A DNA stretch of 64,000 nucleotides from Natronococcus sp. AD-5 (GCF_030734285.1 NZ_CP132295.1:620001-684000); one strand, 5' to 3'. Shown: positions 1 through 8,445, numbered from the stretch's first letter. Notes: a model not told the origin generated them from the letters alone. A program made the numbers and translations.

Positions 1-325
1 ACCACCTCAAGGGATGATCACCTTTCCCGTGACGATCCGGACGCTGTACGGCGGCATCCATGCCCTGGAACTCCACTCCGAGAGCTTCGGGTCCGGGTTT
101 GCACACCTCCCCGGCCTGAAGATCGTCTTTCCTTCTTCGCCGGCCGAGACGAAGGGGCTACTCACGTCTGTGATCCGCGATCCGGATCCCGTCATCTTCA
201 TGGAATCGATGCGGCTGTACCGCTCATTCTTCGAGGAGATCCTTGACGACCACGAGATTCCGTTCGGCGAAGCTCGCATCGTCGAGTCAGGCGACGACAG
301 AACGGTCATTGCTTCGGGGACGAAA
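1..325 (+). pseudogene. Pyruvate/2-oxoacid dehydrogenase E1-beta fragment
   Basis: This open frame runs in from the left edge and reads like the middle of a thiamine-dependent E1-beta subunit: a GGIHALELHSESF stretch, then PGLKIVFPSSPAETKGLL and RDPDPVIFMES, as in the E1-beta domain that pairs with E1-alpha to decarboxylate pyruvate or branched 2-oxoacids. Resemblance stops near base 320 after IASGT, and the frame then runs through unrelated sequence to a stop at 400. Family members are about 330 residues, so only about a third is present and the C-terminal domain is lost. The 5' part lies outside the window, so a fully deleted N-terminus cannot be excluded. No E1-alpha or E2 gene follows. 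It is best read as a truncated relic. Confidence 0.7.
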
Positions 326-560
326 AGTAGCAGAAAGGTGAGTTACGTGAGCGAGATCGTGAGATCTTTCTATAGGTGCTGCTCGACGAAGCCGATCTAA
401 TCTATTAACGGACCTGTCCTCGAACTCATGATCGTAGCGGTAGGTGATCTCGTCGTCCTTGACGACGAGCACGGTCTCATTGGAGGTGCGGTAGACGTAG
501 TAAGCGCCGAGGGCAACCAGAGATTCTTGCCAGTCCTTACGAGGGAGGGAGTAATCAGCC
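290..560 (-). other. Decayed minus-strand frame, unrecognised
   Basis: Between the E1-beta relic and the next gene the minus strand has an open stretch with protein-like composition (LPRKDWQESLVALGAYYVYR, then ETVLVVKDDEITYRYDHEF). It has no convincing start and I do not recognise the family. It may be the end of a gene disrupted by the same event that truncated E1-beta. Confidence 0.2.
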
Positions 561-576
561 CCCTACTGGAAGAGAC

Positions 577-936
577 TCACATTTCATTCCTTCTAGAGTC
601 AGCTTCATTCACTATCGAAAGGGCCGCTTCTAAGCCATCAAGGTTGACGTCTTCTATGACGTTGTGGTCCACATCATAGTCGACCACACCTGTATCGACA
701 AGTTTGGGGATGTGGACGTGACACATCTCGGTATGGATGCTGTTAAACTCTTCTGGCGGAATATCCGGGTGCTGAACGCCGTGTTCCCGGGCAGCGATTT
801 CGTTAGTGAGGCCCCGCAGCGTTGTTGACATCTCCCTAGTCGCGAGGACAGAGAGGATAAACCGTCGTCGAGGATCTGTTAAGAGATCCAACTGGGTTTC
901 AAGATCGACGGTGAGTGATTGTTAGGAACTCGTCAT
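577..936 (-). pseudogene. DUF7344 winged-helix protein with stop at codon 5
   Basis: The protein has the haloarchaeal DUF7344 pattern: DPRRRFILSVL near the N-terminus, an acidic middle with EEFNSIHTEMCHVHIPKL, and DTGVVDYD at the wing, which suggests a small DNA-binding regulator. The natural start appears to be the ATG at 934-936, which has a good Shine-Dalgarno match just upstream. The fifth codon in that frame is TAA (922-924), after which the frame continues unbroken through VDLETQLDLLTDPRRR to the stop at 577. Only a TTG at 889-891 could restart translation, giving 104 residues. So the gene is either inactive or made at low level from an internal start. A second, more decayed DUF7344 gene lies at 12801-13180. 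Confidence 0.7.
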
Positions 937-941
937 ATAGT

Positions 942-949
942 CTCCTTCC
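942..949 (-). promoter_or_regulatory. Ribosome binding site for ATG 936
   Basis: The minus strand reads GGAAGGAG five bases before the ATG at 934-936. Such a site is uncommon in this mostly leaderless region, and it argues that 936, not the internal TTG at 891, was the original start of the DUF7344 gene. Confidence 0.5.
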
Positions 950-974
950 TGGCGACGTAAAGTGGTTTTGTTAA

Positions 975-1971
975 CGCTCTTCAGAAGCAGATTGTTGGTC
1001 GGGGAGAACTGCCGCTGGAAAGCGTAGCGGGCAAGGGTGACGCTCACGCGTCACTCGAGTATGTTCCCATTCGAAGTGTTTCGCTCAGAGACGCACGCCG
1101 CGAACCTGCTGGAGCAGGTTCGCTGGCGCGAGGGCCTCCGGTGTCCGCGCTGTCGGTCTGAGTCGGTGATCAAGTACGGCAGCTATCGAGAGTATCAGCG
1201 GTATCGCTGTAAGGATTGTGGACGCACTTTCAACGATAAGACCGGCACGATCTTCGCGTGCGCGAAGATTGGCCTCGATAGGCTGTTGTTTGCGTTCTAC
1301 TCGTTGCTCCGGTTCAATACGAGTATCCGCCAGTTAGACGCTGAACTTGATGCCTCCTACCGGTCACTTCGACGTCGCGTCGAGCAGTTCGCTAGAACGC
1401 TCGACGCGCCTTCACTCAATCTCGTTGGTCCAGTCGAGATCGACGAGGTCTATGTCATCGCGGGACTGAAAGGCCGCGAGCGCGGCCAAGAGTCGCGCTC
1501 GCGTGGTCTCTCGAAACGTGGTCGAGGAAGCTACGCCGATGACAAACCACCTGTGTTCACGCTTGTTGATCGAGGCAACGACCAGCGGTATGTTGTGCCA
1601 GCGAAATCCGCTGACGAATCGACAGTTCGGCTCCTGCTTGCAGACCACGATGAGGAGCCACTGACCGTCTATACTGACGGATTTCGTGCATACGATCCGC
1701 TTGAGGAGGACGACGCATTCGCCCGCGAATACGTCGTCCATGGCGACGGTGAGTACGCTGATGGAGACGTTCACGTCAACACCTGTGAGAGCCACGGGTC
1801 GCTGGTGCGACCGTGGCTCTTGCCCCACCGAGGGGTCTCCAAAGACAGGCTAACTCCATATCTCAGAGCCTTTCAACTCCGCCGTGAACTCTACAGAAAG
1901 CCATGAGAAGAAGCACTCAAACATGCTCTCGACGCCGCGCTCTAAAATCAACAACGTGCTTCACAAGAGCG
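975..1971 (+). mobile_element. IS1595-family element
   Basis: A transposase gene is bracketed by imperfect inverted repeats, 975-993 and 1953-1971, which match at 15 of 19 positions (CGCTCTT, GAAGCA and TT conserved). The right repeat begins eight bases after the ancestral end of the transposase. The true outer ends may extend further, and no clear target duplication was found. Confidence 0.45.
1061..1945 (+). pseudogene. IS1595-family transposase, premature stop
   Basis: This is a DDE-type transposase of the ISXO2/IS1595 group. Counting from the ATG at 1061, a zinc ribbon is visible (CPRC at residues 28-31, CKDC at 50-53), followed by the catalytic VEIDEVYV segment near residue 127, TDGFRAYD near 207, and a CESHGSLVRPWL segment near 245. 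An in-frame TGA at 1904-1906 ends the protein after YRKP. Beyond it the same frame continues with EEALKHALDAAL to a TAA at 1943-1945, the usual C-terminal end of related transposases, where a Gly codon stands in place of the TGA. The loss is only about 13 residues, so residual activity is possible. A GTG at 1037 in frame is a less likely start. Confidence 0.85.
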
Positions 1972-2023
1972 AATTGGAAAGAGGGGCTAAAAATATAGGA
2001 ACTGCCTTGGGGTCAAGTAGTTC

Positions 2024-2070
2024 GAGACGCCGTAGGCGTCTCGTCATCACGGAAGATTTTCGGTCTTCCG
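2024..2070. repeat. Two adjacent perfect hairpins
   Basis: An 8-bp stem with a 3-base loop (2024-2031/2035-2042) is followed seven bases later by a 7-bp stem with a 7-base loop (2050-2056/2064-2070). They lie in the non-coding stretch 1946-2344 downstream of the IS1595 transposase. They could act in transcript termination or be remains of an element end; no T-tract follows. Nothing else was found in the stretch. Confidence 0.4.
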
Positions 2071-2344
2071 AACAACTCTGAAGCACTCGACCTGCTTTCT
2101 CTGTAGAATGAATTGATAAACATCACTGCTTTCGCTTAGGCTTCTGACCTCTGTAATTGTATTAAATTATTGACTACACACGAGCTATAGCCCATAGCGA
2201 TGGACGTAGTCCCTGTGGTCACCGAAGACGCGACAGAACTACCTCGAAACGATCATGTCACAGTCTCCACACCTCGATTGCTCGATACTCTGGGAGTGGC
2301 TTGAGGCTCGGTGTGTCGAAGCCGATGATCCCGCAAGTGTTCGC

Positions 2345-2524
2345 TTACTGATCGTCAGCGGGGTCATCCATGCTGAGGATGTGGAGCGTCGGCTCGGCAC
2401 AGGTGCATGCCATCTTGCGACCGAGCGGATCGATCGTGCCGTTGGATGTGACCCGAGCAGCCATGATTGCCCCGCAGTTTGAGCACCTCACCGGTACTCG
2501 TTGGTCTTCATCAGTGTTGGTCAT
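2345..2524 (-). CDS. CxxC/CxC zinc-finger-like microprotein A
   Basis: A 59-residue acidic protein with a CSNC pair near residue 14 and a CTC pair near residue 42, spaced as for one zinc site. It is closely similar to the 59-residue protein at 34509-34688: both have PVRC.NCGAI, DGT or NGT, a proline-Leu turn, AC.CAEP and end in DDPADD. It is more distantly similar to the protein at 14881-15033. The start at 2524 is chosen because the paralogue starts at the same point (M-[TS]-N-[TS]-D) and because the sequence upstream looks like a promoter rather than coding DNA. Its function is unknown; conservation of the cysteines amid surrounding gene decay suggests it is still under selection. Confidence 0.65.
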   Translation of the reverse strand: MTNTDEDQRVPVRCSNCGAIMAARVTSNGTIDPLGRKMACTCAEPTLHILSMDDPADDQ

Positions 2525-2560
2525 AAGCTTGACCCCTAGCTGGGTGTTGCTGATAGAGAA

Positions 2561-2594
2561 ATAATAAGGCTTCACCGATTCCCACTAAGTGGTA
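2561..2594 (-). promoter_or_regulatory. Conserved promoter region of microprotein A
   Basis: Read on the minus strand, a TACCAnnTAnTGGGAATCG block (2576-2594) precedes an A/T-rich TATA-like CTTATTAT (2561-2568) and a conserved CAACACCC. The same three blocks at almost the same spacing lie upstream of the paralogue at 34509-34688. The GGGAATCG block is a candidate operator or activator site. Confidence 0.45.
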
Positions 2595-2621
2595 CACTGA
2601 CCACGAGGACGATGGTTTGCG

Positions 2622-2786
2622 ATGAGCTGGCGAGTTGAGCTCGACGAGTGCAAGCGGTGCGACAAATGGGACGACCCGCTTTGGCCGGAAAACACGTGCG
2701 CCACCCAAGATGTACGGGAGGCGGCGCTACGAGTTCCGATGTTGAGTACGCTCGTGCCAATTGTGATCGTGAGGGCGAATTCGTGA
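2622..2786 (+). CDS. Possible small CxxC protein or relic
   Basis: A 54-codon frame starts MSWRVELDECKRCDKWDDPL and contains a CKRC pair followed by a further cysteine about 14 residues on. The second half loses zinc-finger character, and a neighbouring frame carries CDREGEF, which hints at a frameshifted longer protein. No family is recognised. The following stretch, 2787-3210, holds no convincing gene; its minus strand has an open frame with WHEAKLYGPKYSCSW that I do not recognise. Confidence 0.2.
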   Translation: MSWRVELDECKRCDKWDDPLWPENTCATQDVREAALRVPMLSTLVPIVIVRANS

Positions 2787-3210
2787 ATCCGGCTGGGGCG
2801 CTGGGATCAAATTGGGCCGGAAAGAGATCGTCCGGTTAGAGGGAGATGGGAAGGTCGTGCTCTATCACAAAAACTCTTCTCCTGACTTCACTCACGCCGC
2901 AGCTGTGAACTGTTACTCTGAAGCCGTAACGTCGACGTCAAAACAGTTCGGCAGATACGCGTTCGCGGCGCCCCCTCCTTCGTTCTATGGGAGCGCATCT
3001 TTCTCCAGTGCTCCATTCCACTCTGTGGGGTGCTGACTCGGTCGGGCTGCGTGCGACCACGTTCGTCCGTCGCGCGAGAAACAAGCGTGTATGTGTCAGG
3101 ATCGGCGTACCAGCCAGCCCGGAAGAGTCGCCAACTACACGAATACTTCGGTCCATAGAGTTTGGCTTCGTGCCATGTCATCCCACCATCCGTCGATCAT
3201 CCGGCTTCGG

Positions 3211-3843
3211 TTAATCATACTTCCGCACATTATACCATCTAGAGAACCCTCTGAGCATGTCTTCAGCAATCTCTGTTGTTTTTGGCGTGAGAACTCCTGA
3301 CGAGCTATTAGTCGCTGGTCCGTCACCTCCAGCACGAGGCGACGGGCCATGTCCTCGAAGCTATCTAGTCCAACCCGTCAGCTCCAGTCCGTAAGTGTTG
3401 TTCTGCGATGAAGGCGTAGGCTAACATCACCACGGCCAAGTGGTGATGTTAGTCCTTCCACGTTCGTCCTTGGAACTCATCAGCTCCAAGCACTTGCTTG
3501 ACTTCCTTGTGGAACTGCTCGATCGTCCATCGCACATGCGCCCACGAGACTAACTCTTCGAGCGTATGATCGTCGAGCCCCCAGCAGATCCATGCCTCAA
3601 TCGACGAGTCATCATCGGCTGGCTGCTCCTTCTGGACGAGCAGCCAGCCGACTTATCAGAAACTCGCCGCTCGTTGATGTTCTTTACTACCCGAACATGC
3701 TTTTGGACAAACAGCCCGGAAAACGTTCCCTTGCTTCCTTCCGCCCACTCAACTTCTATCCAACCATTCTCCTCATCAACGGCCTGAGCGAACTCCCCAG
3801 CAGTGCGTGGAGTCACCTTCTCAGGGATCGTTGGAAATTGCCG
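3211..3843 (-). pseudogene. IS701-family transposase C-terminal remnant
   Basis: On the minus strand the C-terminal part of an IS4/IS701-type transposase can be pieced together from several frames: TAGEFAQAVDEENGWIEVEW, then ICWGLDDHTLEELVSWAHVR, WTIEQFHKEVKQVLGADEFQ (the YREK-like signature region), HHHLAVVMLAYAFIAEQ, and finally EIAEDMLRGFSRWYNVRKYD to a TAA at 3211-3213. Frameshifts near 3650 and 3310 and in-frame stops near 3450 and 3370 break it. The N-terminal half is missing: the remnant ends abruptly at about 3843 where IS6-type sequence begins, so that element or a deletion removed it. Not functional. Confidence 0.75.
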
Positions 3844-3900
3844 CGCCGGGCCGCAGCCCGGTGTCGGCCCCGGTTCGAGCAGTTCTTGGAATCAACTGTC

Positions 3901-4130
3901 ATGCAACCCCAAGAACCGCTCACCATCACTCTCGATTTTGATCCTCTTCAACGCTGGACTGAAGAGAGCACCGCGAGCACCCTCAGAGCGCTCGCGGTGC
4001 GGCTCCATTCCTCGGGGCTCTCACTTCGTGAGACAGCCGCCGCTCTTGAACAGTTCGGCGTGAATCGATCTCATCAAGCGGTGTTCCAGTGGGTTCACTG
4101 TGTCGCCGAGGAGGCACCCGAACCGCAACT
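3901..4130 (+). pseudogene. IS6-family transposase 5' fragment
   Basis: From the ATG at 3901 the frame encodes the typical N-terminus of a haloarchaeal IS6 transposase: a helix-turn-helix region with STASTLRALAVRLHSSGLSL, RETAAALEQFGVNRSHQAVF and QWVHCVAEEAPEP. The catalytic DDE core that should follow is gone. Resemblance ends near 4130, about 50 bases before the left end of the IS630 element. The fragment abuts the IS701 remnant on its left, where a GC-rich hairpin-forming stretch (3844-3875) may be the IS6 end. About 80 of roughly 220 residues remain. Confidence 0.65.
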
Positions 4131-4181
4131 GCTTAATGATCACGATAACTTTGGCAAATGGGACGAGAGGAACATTTCATA

Positions 4182-5258
4182 GGGTCGTGCGTAAATGATT
4201 GCACCTCCTGGATAGAGGTGGTTCCAGATATCCGGTTCCTCAACCGTCGGGAGTCCTCTCTTGAGCTGTTCTTTCAGCGTAGGCAAATCTGGAACTAGTT
4301 GATGCTTGAACCCTTCTTTTAGGCGATCCCAGCATCCTTCCAGTGGATTCAGCTCCGGCAACTTCGGAAGGCAGTACCAGACCTCCAGATCGGTTCCACC
4401 CACGCAGGCGGCCGAACTGTCCTTGACGATTTCGGTCGCCCGCTCTCCGCTGACGTGCTCTCAGAGATCCCGTGTGTAGAAATACCCAGCACAACCCAGA
4501 AACACCATCAACTTCTCACCAAATCGGGTTTTGAGTGATTCTACCAACCAAATCCCGTGCGCATTTCTAGATTATCTTCCGTCCAGCAGTAGAAGCTGTC
4601 ACCGTCGTCGGTGACAGCGCCAAGCACTGCCACCTTGTCTCAGGAGTTCGAGGTCTCAGTTGTTGGATCCGAGCCGATCGAGTACCAGCCACGACGATTG
4701 ACTGTGCCGACACGCTTTGTGAACTAATCGACAACGACGTCAGTTTTCTCGCTCAGTTCCGGCTGTTTTTGACTGTCTATTGAAATTCGGCTTCCTGATC
4801 GGGATCGACTTCGTGGTTACGCGGTCGTGCTGTCCGATAGGACAGCCCGGCTTTGCCCAACAACTTGCGAGTGTGTTCCTTGCTGTATTCGACATCGTAC
4901 TCGTTTTTGACCTGCGCGAGCAGCAACTTCGTCGACCATGCCTGTTGCTCATAGCCGAGTTCAGTGGGTGGATTCTGGAGACCGTCAAACAGCTCTTCGC
5001 GCTGATGCTCGTTGAGTTTCGAGGGACGACCTGAACGAGGATCGTCGTAGGGAGCCTGCTCGATCGGTTCTTCCTCGAACCGATCGAGGCAGTTGAGAAT
5101 GGTTCTCTCAACAACTCCGTGACGCTCAGCTAATGTGTCGATTTGATCGCCTTGCTTGCGGCCAATCGCAGCGAGAGCCCGTTCCCGAGGAATCTCCCTT
5201 TGGTTTTTTCACGCAGCTCGTGGAGTTCTTCCAGCGTGATGTCGTCCAATCGACTCAT
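4182..5258 (-). pseudogene. IS630-family transposase, multiply frameshifted
   Basis: The N-terminus starts MSRLDDITLEELHELREK at 5258. Further on come a helix-turn-helix with DRFEEEPIEQAPYDDPRSGR, a PSKLNEHQREELFDGLQNPP segment, and at the C-terminal end LPELNPLEGCWDRLKEGF, which is the third catalytic motif of IS630 transposases (Asp/Glu near the ELNP.E box). These blocks lie in different frames with several stops between, including a TAG or TAA soon after the N-terminus (about 5130) and in the 4480-4780 stretch. It cannot make a functional transposase. Confidence 0.75.
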
Positions 5259-5302
5259 TGCATCCACTGCAGGCTACAAACGCAAATACTTTCGCACGAC
5301 CC
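4182..5302 (-). mobile_element. IS630-family element with TA-flanked ends
   Basis: The element is 1,121 bp long. Its ends are exact inverted repeats (GGGTCGTGCG at 4182-4191, complement at 5293-5302, with weaker matching for a further six bases) and are immediately flanked by TA on both sides (4180-4181, 5303-5304), the target duplication expected of IS630/Tc1. This defines the boundaries well even though the transposase inside is ruined. Confidence 0.75.
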
Positions 5303-5486
5303 TATGAATCAGTGTGTATGGAACAAGCTTGGTGGATAGGACTCGTGGGTGCACCGGCAACTCTCCTACTACTTTTTGAGCCAGATCTGGTCGCTAACGT
5401 CGCGTGTAACTCTATTGAGCACGGCGCGGTGTGCTAGTGCATTAGTAGACAACGGATCTATCCCGAACTGGATCTGATATACTCCT

Positions 5487-5761
5487 ATGTCCGAATCCAG
5501 AACAGCCCGTTTCCGCGGTCGCACGATTCCCGATCGCCCGGCTGGAAGAGCTCGACGGTCGCCCGTCGGACGACCAACTATGACGCAGTCGAGACGTGTG
5601 CGGTCACGGGCACTGACGTTCCGCTCGATGGCTGGCACTACCTCGTAACGATTCGTACGCCCAGCCCTGGCCCGTGGATCGAGTACGAATACGACGAACT
5701 CGTGGTTGCAGACGGCGCGCTCGTCGAACTCGAAGTGTGGCTCGAGGAGAGCGAGGAATAG
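5487..5761 (+). pseudogene. Frameshifted small haloarchaeal protein
   Basis: An ATG at 5487 opens with MSES, while the well-formed C-terminal part lies in another frame: TCAVTGTDVPLDGWHYLVTI, RTPSPGPWIEYEYDELVVAD and ALVELEVWLEESEE to a TAG at 5759-5761. The composition of that second segment is typical of a real haloarchaeal protein, with a single CxxxG-type cysteine. It has no start of its own, because the frame runs up to a stop near 5435 without ATG, GTG or TTG. So one indel between about 5500 and 5590 probably broke the gene. The family is not identified. The stretch 5303-5486 contains nothing else. Confidence 0.4.
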
Positions 5762-5800
5762 TCCGACTGTTTTTATCCGAAGCCGCGGCCAACAGCGGCG

Positions 5801-5992
5801 ATGTACGACCGAACTTCACAAGAGGATCTGCTCGTCGTTGAGGCGCTTGTTGAGTACAGTCACGACCGTGAAGAGATCCAACCTGGACGGTCGGCTCGAG
5901 CGTGGGTGCTTGCCGAGCAGCTCGCGTCGATGCACGGACTCACGGTCGAGGATGCGCTGTATCAGCGAGATCGTCTCGAAGGAAACTCATAG
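5801..5992 (+). CDS. Conserved-looking 63-residue protein, function unknown
   Basis: The protein is acidic and apparently helical (SQEDLLVVEALVEYSHDRE, then ARAWVLAEQLASMHGLTVED). It has third-position GC like real haloarchaeal genes, unlike its surroundings. A TTTATC box about 25 bases before the ATG (5771-5777) suits a leaderless transcript. It follows the frameshifted gene at 5487-5761 by 39 bases on the same strand, so the two may once have been neighbours in a chromosomal operon. No domain recognised. Confidence 0.5.
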   Translation: MYDRTSQEDLLVVEALVEYSHDREEIQPGRSARAWVLAEQLASMHGLTVEDALYQRDRLEGNS

Positions 5993-6039
5993 TATATACT
6001 ATCGTGAAGTTTTATACTGCTGTAAAGTGCTGGTGGTAT

Positions 6040-6258
6040 ATGAGCTTTCGAATGCTTCTAGGCTGGGCGCTGAAAATAATATTTGGCTGGGTTGTATTTC
6101 TCTTTGCAGTTATCACGGCAATGGCGCTGTTTATGGCTGGATATATGATTAGCGGAATTATTGCTCTTGCTATGGGAATGGTTGGTGTCTTATATGCTGA
6201 ATACCATCGTGGGAAACAAGGAGAGCGTATCCATGACGGTAAGAATACGCATCGCTGA
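6040..6258 (+). CDS. Small two-helix membrane protein
   Basis: From the ATG at 6040 the 72-residue product has two hydrophobic segments, roughly residues 7-30 (LGWALKIIFGWVVFLFAVIT and on) and 32-50 (GYMISGIIALAMGMVGVL), followed by a charged, probably cytoplasmic tail with HRGKQGERIHDGKN. A TTTATA box at 6010-6015 lies about 27 bases before the ATG, which decides this start over upstream codons and indicates a leaderless mRNA. Codon use is A/T-rich compared with the right half of the window, which suggests acquired DNA. No family recognised. Confidence 0.5.
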   Translation: MSFRMLLGWALKIIFGWVVFLFAVITAMALFMAGYMISGIIALAMGMVGVLYAEYHRGKQGERIHDGKNTHR

Positions 6259-6389
6259 ACTCCGATTCAACCCCTTGATTTCCTGCTGACTATCTATAGC
6301 TTCTCAGACGTTGATTTTCGGAGAATTAGATCCTAGAGGCTCTGTTGAAATCCTTAGTGAATAATAAATTCAGCGAGTAGTTCGAGTGG

Positions 6390-7212
6390 ATGCAGACTCT
6401 CCCAAAGTCTCGGGCACTTCGATTTTGTTGAGGAGGCATATCAGTTAGCGCAACGTGCTGTAGCTCGATACTCCTCGAAGTTCTCGAAACAACGCTACAC
6501 GCACCATCAGCACATCGTTCTCCTGTGTCTCAAAGTTCGGAAGAACACGACGTATCGAACACTTCTCGATGAACTCATTGAGATGCCTCGCATTCGGAAC
6601 GCTATCAACCTCACCGAACTTCCTGCGCCGTCAACGCTATGCAAGGCGTTCGATAGACTCGATATGGCCGACTGGCGAGTCCTTCTCAACCTCTCTGTTT
6701 CACTGCTTCCGACAAACGATGTTGCGGGGATCGACGCCCCGGGCTTCGACCGAAGTCACGCCTCGAAGCACTATACGAACCGGGCGAAGTAGACGATTCA
6801 GCAGTTGAAAGTCACGCTCTTAGTCGATACGAGAGTTAACGCGATCCTCGATCTCCACGTCACAACGACCCGCAAGCACGATACACAGATCGCACCATCG
6901 CTTATCAACCGCAACACGGCTGAAGTTGATGTTCTTCTTGGAGACAAAGGATACGACGATCAGCAGATTCGAGCGATGGCCCGTAAGTACGAGATTCGTC
7001 CACTCATCAAACACCGTGAGTTCTCATCACTTCAGAAAGCGTGGAACGCTCGGTTGGATTCCGAATTTTACGGCCAACGGAGCCAGAGCGAAACGGTGAA
7101 CTCTCGACTCAAGCGAAAATACGGTGCATTCGTCCGTTCACGACGCTGGTGGAAGCAGTTTCGTGAACTCGCCCTTGCGTGTATCGTCCATAATCTCAAC
7201 CAAGCCATCTAA
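6390..7212 (+). pseudogene. IS5-family transposase, frameshift plus stop
   Basis: The product is an IS5-type DDE transposase of the common haloarchaeal ISH group. The start MQTLPKSRALRF is at 6390. A frameshift near 6430 moves the frame to VEEAYQLAQRAVARYSSKFS, which runs on through TTYRTLLDELIEMPRIRNAI. The first catalytic Asp is present in AGIDAPGFDRSHASKHY. A TAG at 6790-6792 follows NRAK, and the rest continues in frame: the second Asp in LGDKGYDDQ and the C-terminal Glu in GQRSQSETVNSRLKRKYGAF, ending HNLNQAI. Two lesions separate the catalytic residues, so it is inactive unless decoded past the stop. Confidence 0.8.
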
Positions 7213-7299
7213 CGATCAGTACAGGAAAAGCAGCTATCGAATGTGGAGAGGACATTACCTTGTCAGAAGACACTTAACGGCCCAAATGGACGGTATCTT

Positions 7300-7683
7300 A
7301 TGGAACGAAGGGCCTTCCTCGCTGCTTCAGGATCAGGTCTAACAGTACTTTCTACAAGGTGTGTGAGCATCGATTATTTTCGGAACTATAAGTTTATAGT
7401 GACCAATGGGTCAGATAACGCGCATTCTATTGGTATTCGTGTTGATGATAGTGACACAAACACGGTCTTTGAAGATACGTTCGAAATGGTCGGATTAACT
7501 GCTAATGAAGGAATGTCAATCGACGGAACTCCATCCAACATTTACGTCACAATAGATTCGAATGATGAACAGGAGCTATCTTGGCCGTTAGAAGCAGGTG
7601 ACAGGGTCTCAGAAGTGAATATTGAGAACAACCCAATTTATCATCTTGATCAAGATGTTTTCATTCATACTGTACAGGTTTAG
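7300..7683 (+). CDS. Predicted twin-arginine lipoprotein, IS passenger
   Basis: The 127-residue product begins MERRAFLAASGSGLTVLSTR followed by Cys. This looks like a haloarchaeal Tat lipoprotein signal: twin arginines, a short hydrophobic stretch, then a lipobox-like site. The residue before the cysteine is Arg where Gly or Ala is usual (LSTGC expected), so lipidation may fail. The mature part is acidic and beta-rich (NYKFIVTNGSDNAHSIGIRV), compatible with a small extracellular beta-sandwich. The gene lies between an IS5 transposase and the right IS5 end, is A/T-rich, and has no partner gene. Function unknown. Confidence 0.55.
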   Translation: MERRAFLAASGSGLTVLSTRCVSIDYFRNYKFIVTNGSDNAHSIGIRVDDSDTNTVFEDTFEMVGLTANEGMSIDGTPSNIYVTIDSNDEQELSWPLEAGDRVSEVNIENNPIYHLDQDVFIHTVQV

Positions 7684-7770
7684 ACTGTGTCCGCTCAATA
7701 AGCACGTGTAGTGTACAGTAGATTCACGTGAAGGTATATCTAAAGAAAAGTATTTCAACAGAGCCTCTAT

Positions 7771-8445
7771 AATTGGTTCAAGCGACTCGGTGTCGAATCG
7801 CTTGAGCAAGCTGCCACTGATACTCATTGATCTGGAAGAAAACAAAAGATATCAGAAATATATCAAAAACAGTTCAAACAAACACTCCACGGATCACCCA
7901 CTGATATCGGCTACGACGCGCCGGCGTCCCACGTCGGCGCTCGCTCAACAGTATCTCGACGAGACATACGATCCCGTGTACTCAATCCCGAACTGCCGGC
8001 GGTTGCTCAAAGAAGCGGAATTGAGCTATCAAAACCACGCCGGACAGCCGCCGAATCTGACGCTGACGGGCAGGAAGCATTCCGCGAGGAGCTCAAAAAA
8101 AGCAGCGGGAGATGGACGCCACAGTCGTTTGTATCGATCAAACCAAGAAATCTGTTCAAGTTGAGCCGCGTGCTGCGTGGTTTCCGCGCGGCACGCGGCC
8201 AGCCGTCGAATTATCTGGACAACGTGACTGGACGTGTCTGCTGGGCGTAATCACCGAAGGCGGTGATCACTTTTCTCCCGATACGAAGAGTACGTAACCG
8301 GCGAACACGCCAAAAATACCACCCTTCCGTTATGAGAAGAATTCCGAGAAGACTTGATCATCATTCTCGATGGTGCGCTATATTTTCGGGCGTCGGCCGT
8401 CACGGACCTGGCGGCCCGTGACGACCTCGCCTTCGTGAGATTGCC
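7771..8445 (+). pseudogene. Second IS630-family transposase relic
   Basis: Translation in shifting frames gives WFKRLGVESLEQAA at the left, next to the IS5 end, then PTDIGYDAPA, QQYLDETYDPVYSIPNCRRL and LKEAELSYQ, then the first catalytic motif in MDATVVCIDQTKKSVQVEPR, WFPRGTRPAVELSGQRDWTC, and the second near 8367-8445 (IILDGALYFRASAVTDL). The third motif (PELNP) is missing. At least four frameshifts and stops separate the blocks. It differs from the IS630 element at 4182-5302. Its 5' end was removed where the IS5 element now ends. Confidence 0.7.

Larger units (their letters stand above)
6334..7769 (+). mobile_element. IS5-family element carrying a passenger gene
   Basis: Perfect 18-bp inverted repeats (6334-6351 and 7752-7769; TAGAGGCTCTGTTGAAAT read inward) enclose 1.4 kb. 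The left half is a broken IS5 transposase. The right half, after the transposase stop at 7212, holds about 540 bp that is not IS sequence and includes a predicted lipoprotein gene. An ordinary element of this type would end within about 50 bases of the transposase stop, and no repeat is present there. The right flank is inside an IS630 relic; the left flank is not, so rearrangement followed insertion. Confidence 0.65.
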
